In this document: positions 54,414 through 63,394 of the stretch, piece by piece
Layout of the letters: each line of letters starts with the position of its first letter
Numbering within the stretch: position 1 is the stretch's first letter
Assembly: GCF_011758645.1 (NCBI RefSeq)
Contig: NZ_JAAMOZ010000001.1
Location: forward strand, 496,001-560,000
Source of the DNA: Brooklawnia cerclae
GTDB lineage: Bacteria > Actinomycetota > Actinomycetes > Propionibacteriales > Propionibacteriaceae
Reading direction: 5' to 3'
DNA: 64,000 nt
Program-made: the position numbers and the translations under genes
The notes under the pieces: generated by a model
The model's input: the letters and a program-made list of their open reading frames with translations, nothing else
The model's database searches: none
Told to the model about the DNA's origin: nothing

Positions 54414-55334
54414 ATGCACGCACTCGTCGTCGGAGCAGGCCCGCTCGGCCGCTCCGCCACCGCCCACCTGGTTGCCGACGACCATCGCGTCACGCTGGTC
54501 ACACGCTCGGCGACATCCCTGCCCGGCGCCCGGCCGCTGGCGGCGGACGTCACATCGGCCGATCTTCCCGCCCGGCTGCCCGATGACATCGAGGCGGTCG
54601 TCGCCTGCTGCAACTTTCCGTACGGTCGCTGGGACCGGTACTGGCCGTCGGCGATACGCAACCTGATCGCCGCCGCCGAGCGATCCGGTGCCGTCCTCGT
54701 CCTCGCGGGCAATCTGTACGCCTACGCGCCGCCGACCCGCCCGATGCGTGAGACCGATCCCCAGACCTCGACCACGATCAACGGACGCGTCCGCGCCCTG
54801 GTGTGGAGCGAGGCGATGACAGCCCACGAGGCCGGACGCGTTCGCGTGGTCGAGGTGCGCGGCTCGGACTACGTGGGGCCGGGAGCAGGAGCGAACTCGC
54901 ATGCGACGCGCGTCGTCCCCGCGGTGCTGGGCGGCGGCACGGCTCGCCCGCTGGGCGATCCCGAACAGCCACACACCTGGACGGCGGTGGACGACTTCGG
55001 CCGTTTGCTGGCCAGGGCCACCCGCGACGAGGCGATGTGGGGCCGGGCGTGGCACGTGCCGAGCGCCCCGGCGGTGTCGATGCGGGAGTACTGCAACGCC
55101 CTGCGCGCCACCGCGGGCCTCCCCGGCCCGGCGCGGGTCTCGGCGCTCCCGGGCTGGGTCGTGCGGTCGGCCGGCCTGGTCAGCGCCGACCTCAGGTCCG
55201 TCGGCCAGCAGCTCTACCAGTTCGAGCGACCGTTCGTCATGGACGACTCGGATGCGCGCACGATGCTCGGCGAGAGCCACACCGACTTCGACCAGACGCT
55301 GGCGGCCGTCGTGGCGCAGGCCGACCGACGCTAG
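54414..55334 (+). CDS. NAD(P)-dependent epimerase/reductase-like protein
   Basis: A 306-residue extended or atypical SDR. The nucleotide-binding motif is VVGAGPLGRSA at the N-terminus, and the segment LVLAGNLYAYAPPTRPMRETDP is typical of NAD-dependent epimerase/dehydratase-like proteins. HTWTAVDDFGRLLARA and YCNALRATAGL fit the substrate domain. The standard YxxxK is not obvious, so chemistry is uncertain. AGGAGG precedes the ATG. It is the apparent target of the divergent TetR repressor, so it is likely induced by a small molecule, perhaps as a detoxifying reductase. Confidence 0.8.
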   Translation: MHALVVGAGPLGRSATAHLVADDHRVTLVTRSATSLPGARPLAADVTSADLPARLPDDIEAVVACCNFPYGRWDRYWPSAIRNLIAAAERSGAVLVLAGNLYAYAPPTRPMRETDPQTSTTINGRVRALVWSEAMTAHEAGRVRVVEVRGSDYVGPGAGANSHATRVVPAVLGGGTARPLGDPEQPHTWTAVDDFGRLLARATRDEAMWGRAWHVPSAPAVSMREYCNALRATAGLPGPARVSALPGWVVRSAGLVSADLRSVGQQLYQFERPFVMDDSDARTMLGESHTDFDQTLAAVVAQADRR

Positions 55335-55367
55335 ATTGGTCAGGCGGCAAACCGAATCGGAGGGACC

Positions 55368-56471
55368 ATGTACGACATCGGACGAAGCAAGCGCGCGGCG
55401 AGGGCGTTCTCACTGGACGATGTGGCGATCATGCCGACGCGTCGTACGCGAGGCATCGAGACCGTCGACCTGAGCTGGCGCATCGACGCGATCAGCTTCG
55501 ACTTCCCGATGGTGGCCGCCCCGATGGACTCCGTCATGAGCCCGCAGACCGCGATCGCCTTCGGGCGGCTCGGTGGCCTGGGTGTGCTCAACCTCGAGGG
55601 ATTGTGGACGCGTTACGACGATCCGGTTCCGCTGCTCGAGGAACTGACGTCGATCGACGACGAACGCGCCGCGACCCGCAGGATGCAGGAGGTCTACGCC
55701 GAGCCGATCAAGGCCGAGCTGATCACCGAGCGCATGCGCGAGATCCGCGAGGCGGGTGTGCCGGTGGCAGGCGCGCTCAGCCCGCAGAACACCCAGGAGT
55801 TCGCCGACGTCGTCGAGAACGCGGGTGTCGACTTCTTCGTCATCCGTGGCACCGCGGTGAGCGCTCAGCACGTCTCGGACGCGCTGGAGCCGCTCGATCT
55901 CGCGAAGTTCATCTACGAACTCGACGTGCCCGTCATCGTGGGTGGCTGTGCCACCTACCAGACCGCCCTCCACCTGATGCGCACGGGTGCGGCCGGCATC
56001 CTCGTCGGGTTCGGTGGCGCGGCCACTTCGACCAACGCCCAGGTCGTCGGCATCGAGGTGCCCATGGCCACGGCGATCTCGGACGTGGCCGAGGCGCGTC
56101 GCGACTACCTGGACGAGTCGGGTGGACGCTACGTCCACGTCATCGCCGACGGTTCGATGGGGCATTCCGGCGACATCGTCAAGGCACTGGCCTGCGGTGC
56201 GGACGCCGCCATGCTGGGCACCCCGCTGGCACGTGCCAGCGACGTCCCGGGCGCCGGCTGGCACTGGGGCCCGGAGGCCTGGCATCAGACGCTGCCGCGC
56301 GGACGCCGCGTCCGCATGGAGCCGGTCGGGACGCTGGAGGAGGTCGTCCTGGGGCCCTCGCACACTCCTGACGGGACGATGAACCTGGCCGGGGCGCTAC
56401 GTCGCGCGATGGCGTCGACGGGCTACACCGACGTCAAGTCGTTCCAGCGGATCGATCTGATCGTCCACTGA
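55368..56471 (+). CDS. guaB3: GuaB3-family IMP dehydrogenase-related protein
   Basis: A 367-residue TIM-barrel protein of the GuaB3 group, which is related to IMPDH but has no CBS domains. It begins YDIGRSKRAARAFSLDDVAI and has FPMVAAPMDSVMSP and GLGVLNLEGLW. The active-site loop reads GFGGAATSTNAQVVG, where IMPDH has GPGSICTTR; the catalytic Cys is missing. VIADGSMGHSGDIVKALACG corresponds to the second phosphate site. The function in actinobacteria is unsettled. GGAGGGACC precedes the ATG, and TAGATT at 55332-55337, overlapping the upstream stop, may be its -10. Confidence 0.9.
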   Translation: MYDIGRSKRAARAFSLDDVAIMPTRRTRGIETVDLSWRIDAISFDFPMVAAPMDSVMSPQTAIAFGRLGGLGVLNLEGLWTRYDDPVPLLEELTSIDDERAATRRMQEVYAEPIKAELITERMREIREAGVPVAGALSPQNTQEFADVVENAGVDFFVIRGTAVSAQHVSDALEPLDLAKFIYELDVPVIVGGCATYQTALHLMRTGAAGILVGFGGAATSTNAQVVGIEVPMATAISDVAEARRDYLDESGGRYVHVIADGSMGHSGDIVKALACGADAAMLGTPLARASDVPGAGWHWGPEAWHQTLPRGRRVRMEPVGTLEEVVLGPSHTPDGTMNLAGALRRAMASTGYTDVKSFQRIDLIVH

Positions 56472-56472
56472 C

Positions 56473-56781
56473 ATGGCTGCCGACACCGGACAGATCCCCC
56501 CCGAGCTCTCCCAGCTCCGGGGGAGCATCGACAACCTCGACTCGGCCCTGATCCACATCATGGCCGAGCGCTTCAAGATCACCAAGCGAGTGGGGCGGCT
56601 CAAGGCCGAGTTGGGGCTCCCTCCGGCCGATCCGACTCGCGAGCAGCAGCAGATCGCCCGGTTGCGGGAGCTGGCCATTGATGCCGACCTCGACCCGGAG
56701 TTCGCCGAGAAGCTCCTGGGCTTCATCGTCAGCGAGGTGGTGCGTCACCACACCCAGATCGCCGACGACGTCAGGCGATGA
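56473..56781 (+). CDS. chorismate mutase, AroQ type
   Basis: A 102-residue all-helical protein matching the AroQ chorismate mutase fold, which turns chorismate into prephenate. The first helix has [20 protein letters not shown], followed by [12 protein letters not shown], with the expected Arg and Lys, and [12 protein letters not shown]. It starts one base after guaB3 ends, so it is co-transcribed. No signal peptide is seen, so this is the intracellular form. Its 3' end overlaps the convergent serine acetyltransferase gene by 11 bp. Confidence 0.85.
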   Translation: MAADTGQIPPELSQLRGSIDNLDSALIHIMAERFKITKRVGRLKAELGLPPADPTREQQQIARLRELAIDADLDPEFAEKLLGFIVSEVVRHHTQIADDVRR

Positions 56782-57325
56782 CGTCGCCCTTGTGAACGCT
56801 GCTCGGGATCCCGACGACGACCGAGCCCGGGGCCACATCCTTGACGACCAGGGCGTTCGCGCCGATCTTGGCGTCGTCCCCCACGGTGATGTCACCGATG
56901 ACCTTGGCCCCGGCGCCGATGAGGACGCGGTTGCCGATCGTGGGATGGCGCTTGAAGCGCCCGCGGGCACGGCCCCCGAGGGTCACCTGGTGGTACATGA
57001 GCACGTCGTCCCCGATGATGGCGGTCTCGCCGATCACCACGCCCATACCGTGGTCGATGAAGAACCGTCGCCCGATGGTCGCCCCGGGGTGGATCTCGAT
57101 CCCCGTGGTGAAGCGGGCGAACTGGCTGAGCAGCCGGGCCGGGAAGCGCAGCGGCTCCACCTGCCACATACGATGGGCGATCCGGTACATCCAGATCGCA
57201 TGGACCCCGGAGTAGGCGATGGCGATCTCGATCTTGGAGCGTGCCGCGGGGTCCTCGCGCTGGGCCGCGGACAGGTCCTCATTGACGCGCGAGGCGATCG
57301 CGCGGATCGTCGAGTAGATGCTCAC
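56771..57325 (-). CDS. cysE: serine O-acetyltransferase (EpsC/CysE type)
   Basis: The enzyme acetylates serine, the first step of cysteine synthesis. The product is 184 residues. Left-handed beta-helix hexapeptide repeats fill the C-terminal half ([40 protein letters not shown]). The catalytic His residues lie in FIDHGMGV and [10 protein letters not shown]. It is the short form without the long N-terminal helical domain. The GTG at 57325 ([17 protein letters not shown]) is preferred; a TTG at 57337 is an alternative. No cysK lies next to it here. Confidence 0.9.
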   Translation of the reverse strand: MSIYSTIRAIASRVNEDLSAAQREDPAARSKIEIAIAYSGVHAIWMYRIAHRMWQVEPLRFPARLLSQFARFTTGIEIHPGATIGRRFFIDHGMGVVIGETAIIGDDVLMYHQVTLGGRARGRFKRHPTIGNRVLIGAGAKVIGDITVGDDAKIGANALVVKDVAPGSVVVGIPSSVHKGDVIA

Positions 57326-57400
57326 GGGTCCATCCAATCACCCGCCGATAGCCCAGTCGAGTTCGAAGGTGGCGTTGAACGCCGATTCCCGACCTTGTCA

Positions 57401-57406
57401 TAGACT
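57401..57406 (+). promoter_or_regulatory. -10 box of guaA, leaderless type
   Basis: TAGACT ends 7 bases before the guaA ATG and no binding site is present. TTGAAC at 57375-57380 could be the -35, though the 20-base spacing is long. Confidence 0.55.
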
Positions 57407-57413
57407 TCGGCCC

Positions 57414-58964
57414 ATGCCCAATGATCTCGTGATCGTCGTCGACTTCGGCGCCCAGTACGCGCAGCTGATCGCCCGCAGGGTGCGCGAGGCGCACGTGTAC
57501 TCCGAGATCATGCCGCACACGGCGTCCGCGGCCGAGATCATGGCGCGCGGGCCGAAGGCCGTGATCCTGTCCGGGGGACCGCAATCGGTCTACGTCGAAG
57601 GGGCTCCGCAGATCGATCCCGGGCTCTTCGGCACAGGGTTGCCCGTGTTCGGGATCTGCTACGGCTTCCAGGCCATGGCCCAGGCGCTGGGCGGCGAGGT
57701 GCGCCGCACCGAGACCTCGGAGTTCGGGCGCACCGCCGTCCGCTTGGACGACCAGGAGTCGTCGTTCACCGACGGCCTGCCGGTGCAGTTCAACGTCTGG
57801 ATGAGTCACGGGGACGCGGTGACGCGCGCACCCGAGGGGTTCATCGAACTCGCCCGCAGCATCGGGGCCCCCGTGGCGGCGTTCGTCGACGCGGGACGGC
57901 GCCTCGCCGGCGTCCAGTGGCACCCGGAGGTCATGCACAGCGAGTACGGGCAGCAGGTGCTGGAGAACTTCCTGTTCGGCATCGCGGGGTGCACCCCCGA
58001 TTGGACGAGCGCGAACTTCGTCTCCGAGCAGGTGCAGCGCATCCGTGAGCAGGTCGGTGACCGCAAGGTGCTGTGCGCGTTGTCGGGCGGCGTCGATTCC
58101 GCGGTGGCCGCCGCCCTGGTGCAACGGGCCATCGGCAGTCAGCTGACATGTGTGTTCGTCGACCACGGCCTGTTACGCAAGGGTGAGGCGGAGCAGGTGC
58201 GCGAGGACTTCGTGGCCTCCACCGGGGTCGACCTCGTGGTCGCCGACGAGCAGGAGCGCTTCCTCAGCGCGCTGGCGGGGGTGACCGAACCGGAGGCCAA
58301 GCGCAAGATCATCGGGCGTGAGTTCATACGCAGCTTCGAGGCCGTCGCCCGTTCGGTCACGGGCGCCAAGGGAGTGGACTTCCTCGTCCAGGGGACGCTG
58401 TACCCCGACGTGGTCGAGTCCGGTGGCGGGGACGGCGCGGCCAACATCAAGAGCCACCACAATGTCGGCGGGCTGCCGGACGACCTGAGCTTCACCCTCA
58501 TCGAGCCGTTGCGCACCTTGTTCAAGGACGAGGTGCGCGCGGCGGGCCTCGAACTGGGGCTCCCGGACGAGATCGTCTGGCGCCAGCCGTTCCCCGGGCC
58601 CGGCCTGGCGATCCGCATCATCGGTGAGGTCACGGCCGATCGGCTCGATCTGCTGCGTGAGGCCGACGCCATCGCTCGCGCGGAACTCACCGCAGCAGGA
58701 CTGGACCGTAACGTGTGGCAGATGCCGGTCGTCCTGCTCGCCGACGTCAACTCGGTGGGGGTGCAGGGTGACGGACGAACCTATGGCCACCCGATCGTCC
58801 TGCGTCCGGTCGCCAGCGAGGACGCGATGACCGCCGACTGGTCGCGTCTGCCCTACGACGTCCTGGAACGGATCAGCACGCGCATCACCAATCAGTGCCG
58901 TCAGATCAACCGCGTCGTCCTCGACGTCACCAGCAAGCCGCCGGCGACCATCGAATGGGAGTGA
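57414..58964 (+). CDS. guaA: GMP synthase (glutamine-hydrolysing)
   Basis: The enzyme aminates XMP to GMP. The product is 516 residues. The class I amidotransferase domain (about 1-200) has the nucleophile in [11 protein letters not shown] and the His-Glu pair in [10 protein letters not shown]. The ATP-pyrophosphatase domain has [14 protein letters not shown], and the dimerisation domain ends with [24 protein letters not shown], quoted as [12 protein letters not shown] and [17 protein letters not shown] box 7 bases before the ATG sets the start. A weak hairpin (cgggg 58971-58975, ccccg 58982-58986) follows. Confidence 0.98.
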   Translation: MPNDLVIVVDFGAQYAQLIARRVREAHVYSEIMPHTASAAEIMARGPKAVILSGGPQSVYVEGAPQIDPGLFGTGLPVFGICYGFQAMAQALGGEVRRTETSEFGRTAVRLDDQESSFTDGLPVQFNVWMSHGDAVTRAPEGFIELARSIGAPVAAFVDAGRRLAGVQWHPEVMHSEYGQQVLENFLFGIAGCTPDWTSANFVSEQVQRIREQVGDRKVLCALSGGVDSAVAAALVQRAIGSQLTCVFVDHGLLRKGEAEQVREDFVASTGVDLVVADEQERFLSALAGVTEPEAKRKIIGREFIRSFEAVARSVTGAKGVDFLVQGTLYPDVVESGGGDGAANIKSHHNVGGLPDDLSFTLIEPLRTLFKDEVRAAGLELGLPDEIVWRQPFPGPGLAIRIIGEVTADRLDLLREADAIARAELTAAGLDRNVWQMPVVLLADVNSVGVQGDGRTYGHPIVLRPVASEDAMTADWSRLPYDVLERISTRITNQCRQINRVVLDVTSKPPATIEWE

Positions 58965-59007
58965 GGGCTCCGGGGCGCTGACCCCGCGCCATGGCAGACT
59001 CGTCGGC

Positions 59008-60129
59008 ATGGCCGACATGAACTCGGGGCTGCCCACCCCGGATGCGGGCGGTGCGGCGCGTGCCGCGCAGGACGGTGTCTCCGGCTACCGCGCGAGCAGT
59101 GACGACGAGTTGCGCGACCTGGACGTCTACGAGGCGTTGATCGAGGTCGATGCGCTCAAGCGCCGGGATCGCAAGGACGGTCAAGGGGGCATGATGCCGC
59201 CCGCGGCCATGGGTGGTACGCAGGGGACGGCAGGTACGCAGGTCGTGGGCACCTCGGCGGCCGGGACGGTGTCGTCCAGCGGCGTGGCCTCGGGTGCGGC
59301 CGGTGGTAACGCGAGCGCGGCGCTCACCGCTTCGGCGTGCACCGGCGTGGCGGGCAGGGCGGGGGCTTCCCGCAGCGGGACGGCAGGCGGTTCTTCGGGC
59401 AGTTCGTTCGGCCTGATCGGTGGCACCAGTGCCGCCGGGTCGGCGCAGACGAGCGGGTATGCGTCCTCGGGCATCGTCGGTGCGCAGACCGGCTCGGGTG
59501 TGAGCGGCGGGTATGCCGGCGGGGGGACGACCGCCGCGGACGGCAAGGGCTCCGCGGGGACGGGCTCGCAGGTCGGCCATCAGGGCGCCGGTAGCGCGAC
59601 CGGTAGCGGATCCGGCTCTGGTTCCAGTTCCGCCGACGGTGGCGTGAGCGGTGGCTATACGCCCGGGACGACCGGCGTCGGCTCTGGCCAGACGGGTTCC
59701 GGTCAGACGGGCTCATCGGCGGTGGGGTCGTATTCCACGTCGTCGGGATCGAGCTCGGGTGGGTACAGCCCGGGGGTGTCGTACTCCGGCAACTACTCCG
59801 GCTCGACCTACGAACCCGGGTTGGGCAACAACACGACAGCGTCCCCGAGCAACATCACGAGCCAGGCCAACCGCTGGGAGGACTGGGCGCAACGAATGGC
59901 CGAGATCAACGCGCAGGTCAAGGCGGCGCAGGCCGACTCGGGCGAGTTCGGGATGGTCACGATGCCGGCCGGCACGTATTCCGTTTGCCAGAGCCAGGCG
60001 GGGGATTGGACCTCCGAGGCCACCGACCAGTTCAACGAGTTCGCGCAGGCGCTGCAGGGAACGGCCGGCGATTACGTGGCTGTCGATGCGGCCGGCACGT
60101 CGATCGTCGCGAAGAAACTCGCGTACTGA
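59008..60129 (+). CDS. Ser/Gly/Thr-rich protein of unknown function
   Basis: A 373-residue protein with no family recognised. Residues about 1-55 are an ordinary acidic segment (DDELRDLDVYEALIEVDALKRR). Residues about 60-285 are low complexity, rich in Gly, Ser, Thr and Ala, with short irregular GSG and SGGY motifs. The last about 85 residues look folded, starting NRWEDWAQRMAEINAQ and containing MPAGTYSVCQSQAGDW and FNEFAQALQG. There is no signal peptide or membrane span. The WxxW-like helix is vaguely reminiscent of WXG100 or secreted-effector tails, but that is weak. The sequence CAGACT 7 bases before the ATG may be a poor -10. It faces the PspC genes tail-to-tail. Confidence 0.65.
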   Translation: MADMNSGLPTPDAGGAARAAQDGVSGYRASSDDELRDLDVYEALIEVDALKRRDRKDGQGGMMPPAAMGGTQGTAGTQVVGTSAAGTVSSSGVASGAAGGNASAALTASACTGVAGRAGASRSGTAGGSSGSSFGLIGGTSAAGSAQTSGYASSGIVGAQTGSGVSGGYAGGGTTAADGKGSAGTGSQVGHQGAGSATGSGSGSGSSSADGGVSGGYTPGTTGVGSGQTGSGQTGSSAVGSYSTSSGSSSGGYSPGVSYSGNYSGSTYEPGLGNNTTASPSNITSQANRWEDWAQRMAEINAQVKAAQADSGEFGMVTMPAGTYSVCQSQAGDWTSEATDQFNEFAQALQGTAGDYVAVDAAGTSIVAKKLAY

Positions 60130-60151
60130 CCGGCCGCATCGACCGCCTCGC

Positions 60152-60448
60152 TCACTCGTCCGCGCGGAAGGTGTCGTTGGGGCGCGGGGAACCGCCGGCG
60201 TTCCGATCGTTGCGGTAGGCGTCGTAGCGCCTGAACAACTGGTCGAGCCCGGTCTGGCCCGTTCCCTCCTCGGGGAGGAGGAGCCAGGCGACGGCGTAGG
60301 CGCCACCTGCCAGCCCGGCGCTGACGAACCCCAGGGCGATCGCTCCGAGGCGGACGAGCAGTGGGTCGATGGAGAAGTAGTCGGCGAGGCCTCCGCAGAC
60401 CCCGGCGATCACGCGGTGATCCTGGCTTCGGGTCAGTTGCTTGCTCAT
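60152..60448 (-). CDS. small PspC-domain protein
   Basis: A 98-residue membrane protein made of one PspC domain. The family core is QDHRVIAGVCGGLADYFSIDP, quoted as VIAGVCGGLADYF, followed by LLVRLGAIALGF and a second hydrophobic stretch ending AWLLLPEE. The soluble tail is about 35 residues. PspC proteins sense envelope stress in the membrane. AAGGAGGAAA precedes the ATG. It is the last of three minus-strand genes that include another PspC protein. Confidence 0.9.
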   Translation of the reverse strand: MSKQLTRSQDHRVIAGVCGGLADYFSIDPLLVRLGAIALGFVSAGLAGGAYAVAWLLLPEEGTGQTGLDQLFRRYDAYRNDRNAGGSPRPNDTFRADE

Positions 60449-60474
60449 GGTTTCCTCCTTGCGGGTGGGATGAT

Positions 60475-60660
60475 TCAGGGCCGGCGCCCGAGCGCGAGCC
60501 CTACCGCCCCGAGCCCGATCAGGGCCAGGGGCACGATGATGCTGAGCGTGGTCGTGGTCAGTTCGACACCGGTGGCGTGGCAGATACCGAGTGCGGCGAT
60601 GGCGATGAACAGCAGGCCCCACAGGGTGGCCGCGACGTTGGGACGGCGGCGGGGTTTCAT
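60475..60660 (-). CDS. 61-residue membrane protein
   Basis: A short protein with two predicted membrane helices (LWGLLFIAIAALGICHA and LSIIVPLALIGLGAVGLAL), a basic start (KPRRRP) and a basic end (GRRP). No family name can be given with confidence. Its ATG overlaps the stop of the PspC/LiaF-like gene (ATGA), and it is 26 bases from the small PspC gene, so it is very probably part of the same envelope-stress operon. Confidence 0.75.
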   Translation of the reverse strand: MKPRRRPNVAATLWGLLFIAIAALGICHATGVELTTTTLSIIVPLALIGLGAVGLALGRRP

Positions 60661-61703
60661 GGCGTCCTCACCACCACCACGGAGTCCCAGGTGGTGATGT
60701 GGACGATCAGCGTCGGCCCGTCGGGGTCGGGGTGACGTCCCCAGGCGGTACGGCCGTTGCCCGCGTAGGCCTGATCGTCCATGACGATCACGGTGTTGGA
60801 GTAGTCGGTCTCCACCTGGATGTTCTCGTCTGCGGGCAACTGGAGCACGACGGACGACGAGTCGACCGTCAGTTCCCACTCGGTGTCCTGCTCGACGCGG
60901 ACGTCGCCCGCGTCGAGCAGCGAGTACTCCGACGACACGACGGTCTGCTCGCCGGACGACAGGGTCTCGATGTGCTGCTGAGTGCGAAGAGGGGTCGGCC
61001 CGACGGCGGCGGTCAGTGCGAGCGCGAGGGAGCAGACGACACCGAAGACGATCAGCCCGACCGCACGACCCCGCCATGCCAGCACGACCAGGCCCAGACC
61101 GACGGTGGCGAGGGCGGCCGACACCACCAGCGTGGGGTCGCCGGGCCACAGGGTCGCGCATCCGCCCCCGGCGGCCAGCGCCAGCAGTATGACGAGCAGC
61201 GTCAGAGGGCCGGTCGAGCGGCGTCCGTCGGTCGGACGAGGCTTTCGCCGGGCCTGCGAGCCGCGTTCGATCGCGCGTTGCCGCGCAGCGGCGGCGGCTT
61301 GGGGTGTGGGGAAGCGGTAGACCGTCGGACGAGCACGGTGGTGGGTTCGCTGGCCGGTCAGGATCGTCAGGGCCACGATGATCAAAGGGGTCCATCCCAG
61401 ACCGCCGAAGGAGCCGAGAACGATCGCGGTGACGGCGGTCAAGCCGATCGCCCACCACACCAAGGTCCGTGGCGACAGATTGCGCCACCGAGGGCCGAGC
61501 CTGTCGACCGGAGCCCTCCCGGTCGTCGAGGCGGGGGTGAGCGCCCAGCCCGCCAGGTACAGCACGACGCCGATACCGGACGACAGTGCGGCGACGACGA
61601 ACAGCGTCCGGACAAGGAGTGGATCGACCCCGTAGTAGTCGGCCAGGGCAGCGCAGAACCCGGAGATCTTTCCTTTGCCGGGATCGCGTTCCAATGCCAG
61701 CAT
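60657..61703 (-). CDS. PspC domain protein with LiaF/toastrack-like C-terminus
   Basis: A 348-residue membrane protein. An N-terminal PspC domain (about 8-65: KISGFCAALADYYGVDPLLV) is followed by four or five further membrane spans. The C-terminal exported-looking beta-rich segment of about 100 residues (SGEQTVVSSEYSLLDAGDVRV, quoted as VVSSEYSLLDAGDVRV, then VVLQLPADENIQVETDYSNT) resembles the LiaF/toastrack fold of cell-envelope stress proteins. The ATG at 61703 follows GGGAGGAG. It is divergent from the PspC-fused kinase. Confidence 0.8.
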   Translation of the reverse strand: MLALERDPGKGKISGFCAALADYYGVDPLLVRTLFVVAALSSGIGVVLYLAGWALTPASTTGRAPVDRLGPRWRNLSPRTLVWWAIGLTAVTAIVLGSFGGLGWTPLIIVALTILTGQRTHHRARPTVYRFPTPQAAAAARQRAIERGSQARRKPRPTDGRRSTGPLTLLVILLALAAGGGCATLWPGDPTLVVSAALATVGLGLVVLAWRGRAVGLIVFGVVCSLALALTAAVGPTPLRTQQHIETLSSGEQTVVSSEYSLLDAGDVRVEQDTEWELTVDSSSVVLQLPADENIQVETDYSNTVIVMDDQAYAGNGRTAWGRHPDPDGPTLIVHITTWDSVVVVRTP

Positions 61704-61915
61704 GGACTCCTCCCATCCCGGGCGGGGTACCTTGGTCCCAGGTCGCAGGGGCCACTGGTTTGCTGGCATGCATCCAGTCTGGACGCGAGAACCGTCTCAG
61801 AGTATGGGGTAGCACCCTGAAACCTCCCCAAAATCGCCTCCGACGGGTGGAGTTTCGCCGCCCGACGTGTGAGTCTTGAAGGGGAGACGCGCGTGAGAAG
61901 ACGACCGGAGCAGCG
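61704..61915. other. divergent gap between PspC operon and kinase operon
   Basis: A 212-bp region that should hold promoters for both operons. No TANNNT box at a convincing distance from either start was found, and no obvious palindrome for the response regulator was picked out by eye. CCGGAG before 61916 is the kinase binding site. Confidence 0.4.
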
Positions 61916-63394
61916 ATGACGAGCACACCACAGCCAGGCGGGCAGTGGCCGCATCCCCCCGTGCCCACGGCCCCGGCACGTCTACCCGCGTACTATCCGC
62001 CGGTCGCCCCACGCGGAACCCGGGGCAGGCAGGCGCCGCCTCGGCAGACCACCGGTGCTTACACCAGGCCGGGGCGTCCCACCGGTGCCCACGTCCCGCC
62101 CCGGCAGGCCGCGCCACCGCGGCCCCCCATGCCTCCACAGCCACGGCCCCCGCTCTACCGGGATCGCGACGAGGCGTGGCTGGGCGGTGTGGCCAGCGGC
62201 ATGGCGCGTCACCTCGGCTGGCCGATCTGGCTCGTCCGGCTCTGCTTCGTCGCGCTCACGCTGACGAGCTACCTGTCGATCGTGATCTACGGTGCGCTGT
62301 GGCTGCTGATGGCGGCCGAGCCCACCCAGGAGGAGCCCCCTGGCCTGCGGGCCGCCAGTCACGACGACATGAGGCCTTCCCAGCCCAAGCAGGAGCGCCC
62401 GGCCTCGAACGCCGGTCGCGTCACCGCAGTGGTCATGGTGGGCTTCGGGGTCATCATGCTGGCTCAGACCATGGGCCTGGGAGTGACCAACGCGTTCTTC
62501 TGGCCGGCTCTGCTCGCGGGTATCGGCGTCGCCCTGTTCTGGCTTCAGGCCGACGAGTCCGACGACGCCGAAGGGGCAGCGGCGAAGAACGTGCCCGAAT
62601 GGCTGGCCCCCTTCATCGGCAGTCACCGGCTCGCGGCGATGTTGCGGATCGTGCTCGGCATGGGCCTGCTGGGAACAGGCATGTCGATGGTGGCCGCGTC
62701 CCGCATCGGCGTGGAGCAGTTGCCCATCGTCGCCTGGGTGGTCGCGTTGACCGTGGCGGGCAGCGTCGTCGTCGCCGCCCCCTGGATGCTGCGCTACCGC
62801 CGCAAGCTCGACCGCGCCCGCGAGGAGAAACTCATCGCCGACACACGTGCCGACATGGCCGCGCATCTGCACGACTCGGTGCTGCAGACTCTCGCGCTCA
62901 TCCAGCGGCAGGCCGACGACCCCAAGCAGGTCGCGAGTCTCGCACGCCGCCAGGAGCGGGAACTGCGAACGTGGCTGTATGCGGACGTGACCGGCCCCGT
63001 CACACTCAAGGCGGCACTCGTCCAGGCCGGGGGAGAGGTGGAGGACGAGCGGGGCGTCCCCGTCGAGGTGGTCTGCGTCGGAGACATCGATCTGACCGAT
63101 GACCTCCGGGCGATGGTGAAAGCCGCGCGCGAGGCGATGATGAACGCCGCCAAGCACTCGCAGGCCGACGCGATCGACGTCTATGCGGAGGTGGAGGAGG
63201 CCGACGGCGACAAGCACGTAGTCCAGGTCTTCGTCCGGGATCGTGGCCGCGGCTTCGACCTCGACGCCATCGCGGATGACAGGATGGGCGTACGCGGGTC
63301 GATCATCGGTCGCATGGAGCGCCATGGGGGCACCGCGCGAGTGCGGTCGGCGCCCGGAGAGGGCACCGAGATCCGATTGGAGATGAAGGCATGA
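61916..63394 (+). CDS. PspC-fused sensor histidine kinase
   Basis: A 492-residue kinase. A Pro-rich cytosolic N-terminus (1-78) leads into a PspC domain (about 80-138: EAWLGGVASGMARHLGWPIW). Three or four more membrane spans follow (about 160-300). The NarL-type dimerisation/phosphoacceptor helix has the His in MAAHLHDSVLQTLALIQ. The ATPase domain has NAAKHSQAD (N-box), RDRGRGFDLDAI (G1) and the ending GEGTEIRLEMKA. PspC probably acts as the sensory part. The stop overlaps the response-regulator start (ATGA). Confidence 0.93.
   Translation: MTSTPQPGGQWPHPPVPTAPARLPAYYPPVAPRGTRGRQAPPRQTTGAYTRPGRPTGAHVPPRQAAPPRPPMPPQPRPPLYRDRDEAWLGGVASGMARHLGWPIWLVRLCFVALTLTSYLSIVIYGALWLLMAAEPTQEEPPGLRAASHDDMRPSQPKQERPASNAGRVTAVVMVGFGVIMLAQTMGLGVTNAFFWPALLAGIGVALFWLQADESDDAEGAAAKNVPEWLAPFIGSHRLAAMLRIVLGMGLLGTGMSMVAASRIGVEQLPIVAWVVALTVAGSVVVAAPWMLRYRRKLDRAREEKLIADTRADMAAHLHDSVLQTLALIQRQADDPKQVASLARRQERELRTWLYADVTGPVTLKAALVQAGGEVEDERGVPVEVVCVGDIDLTDDLRAMVKAAREAMMNAAKHSQADAIDVYAEVEEADGDKHVVQVFVRDRGRGFDLDAIADDRMGVRGSIIGRMERHGGTARVRSAPGEGTEIRLEMKA

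Noticed and set aside
59200-59830. Tandem DNA repeat or CRISPR-like array
   Set aside because: Repetitiveness comes from Gly/Ser/Thr codons within an open reading frame; no regular repeat unit or spacer pattern.
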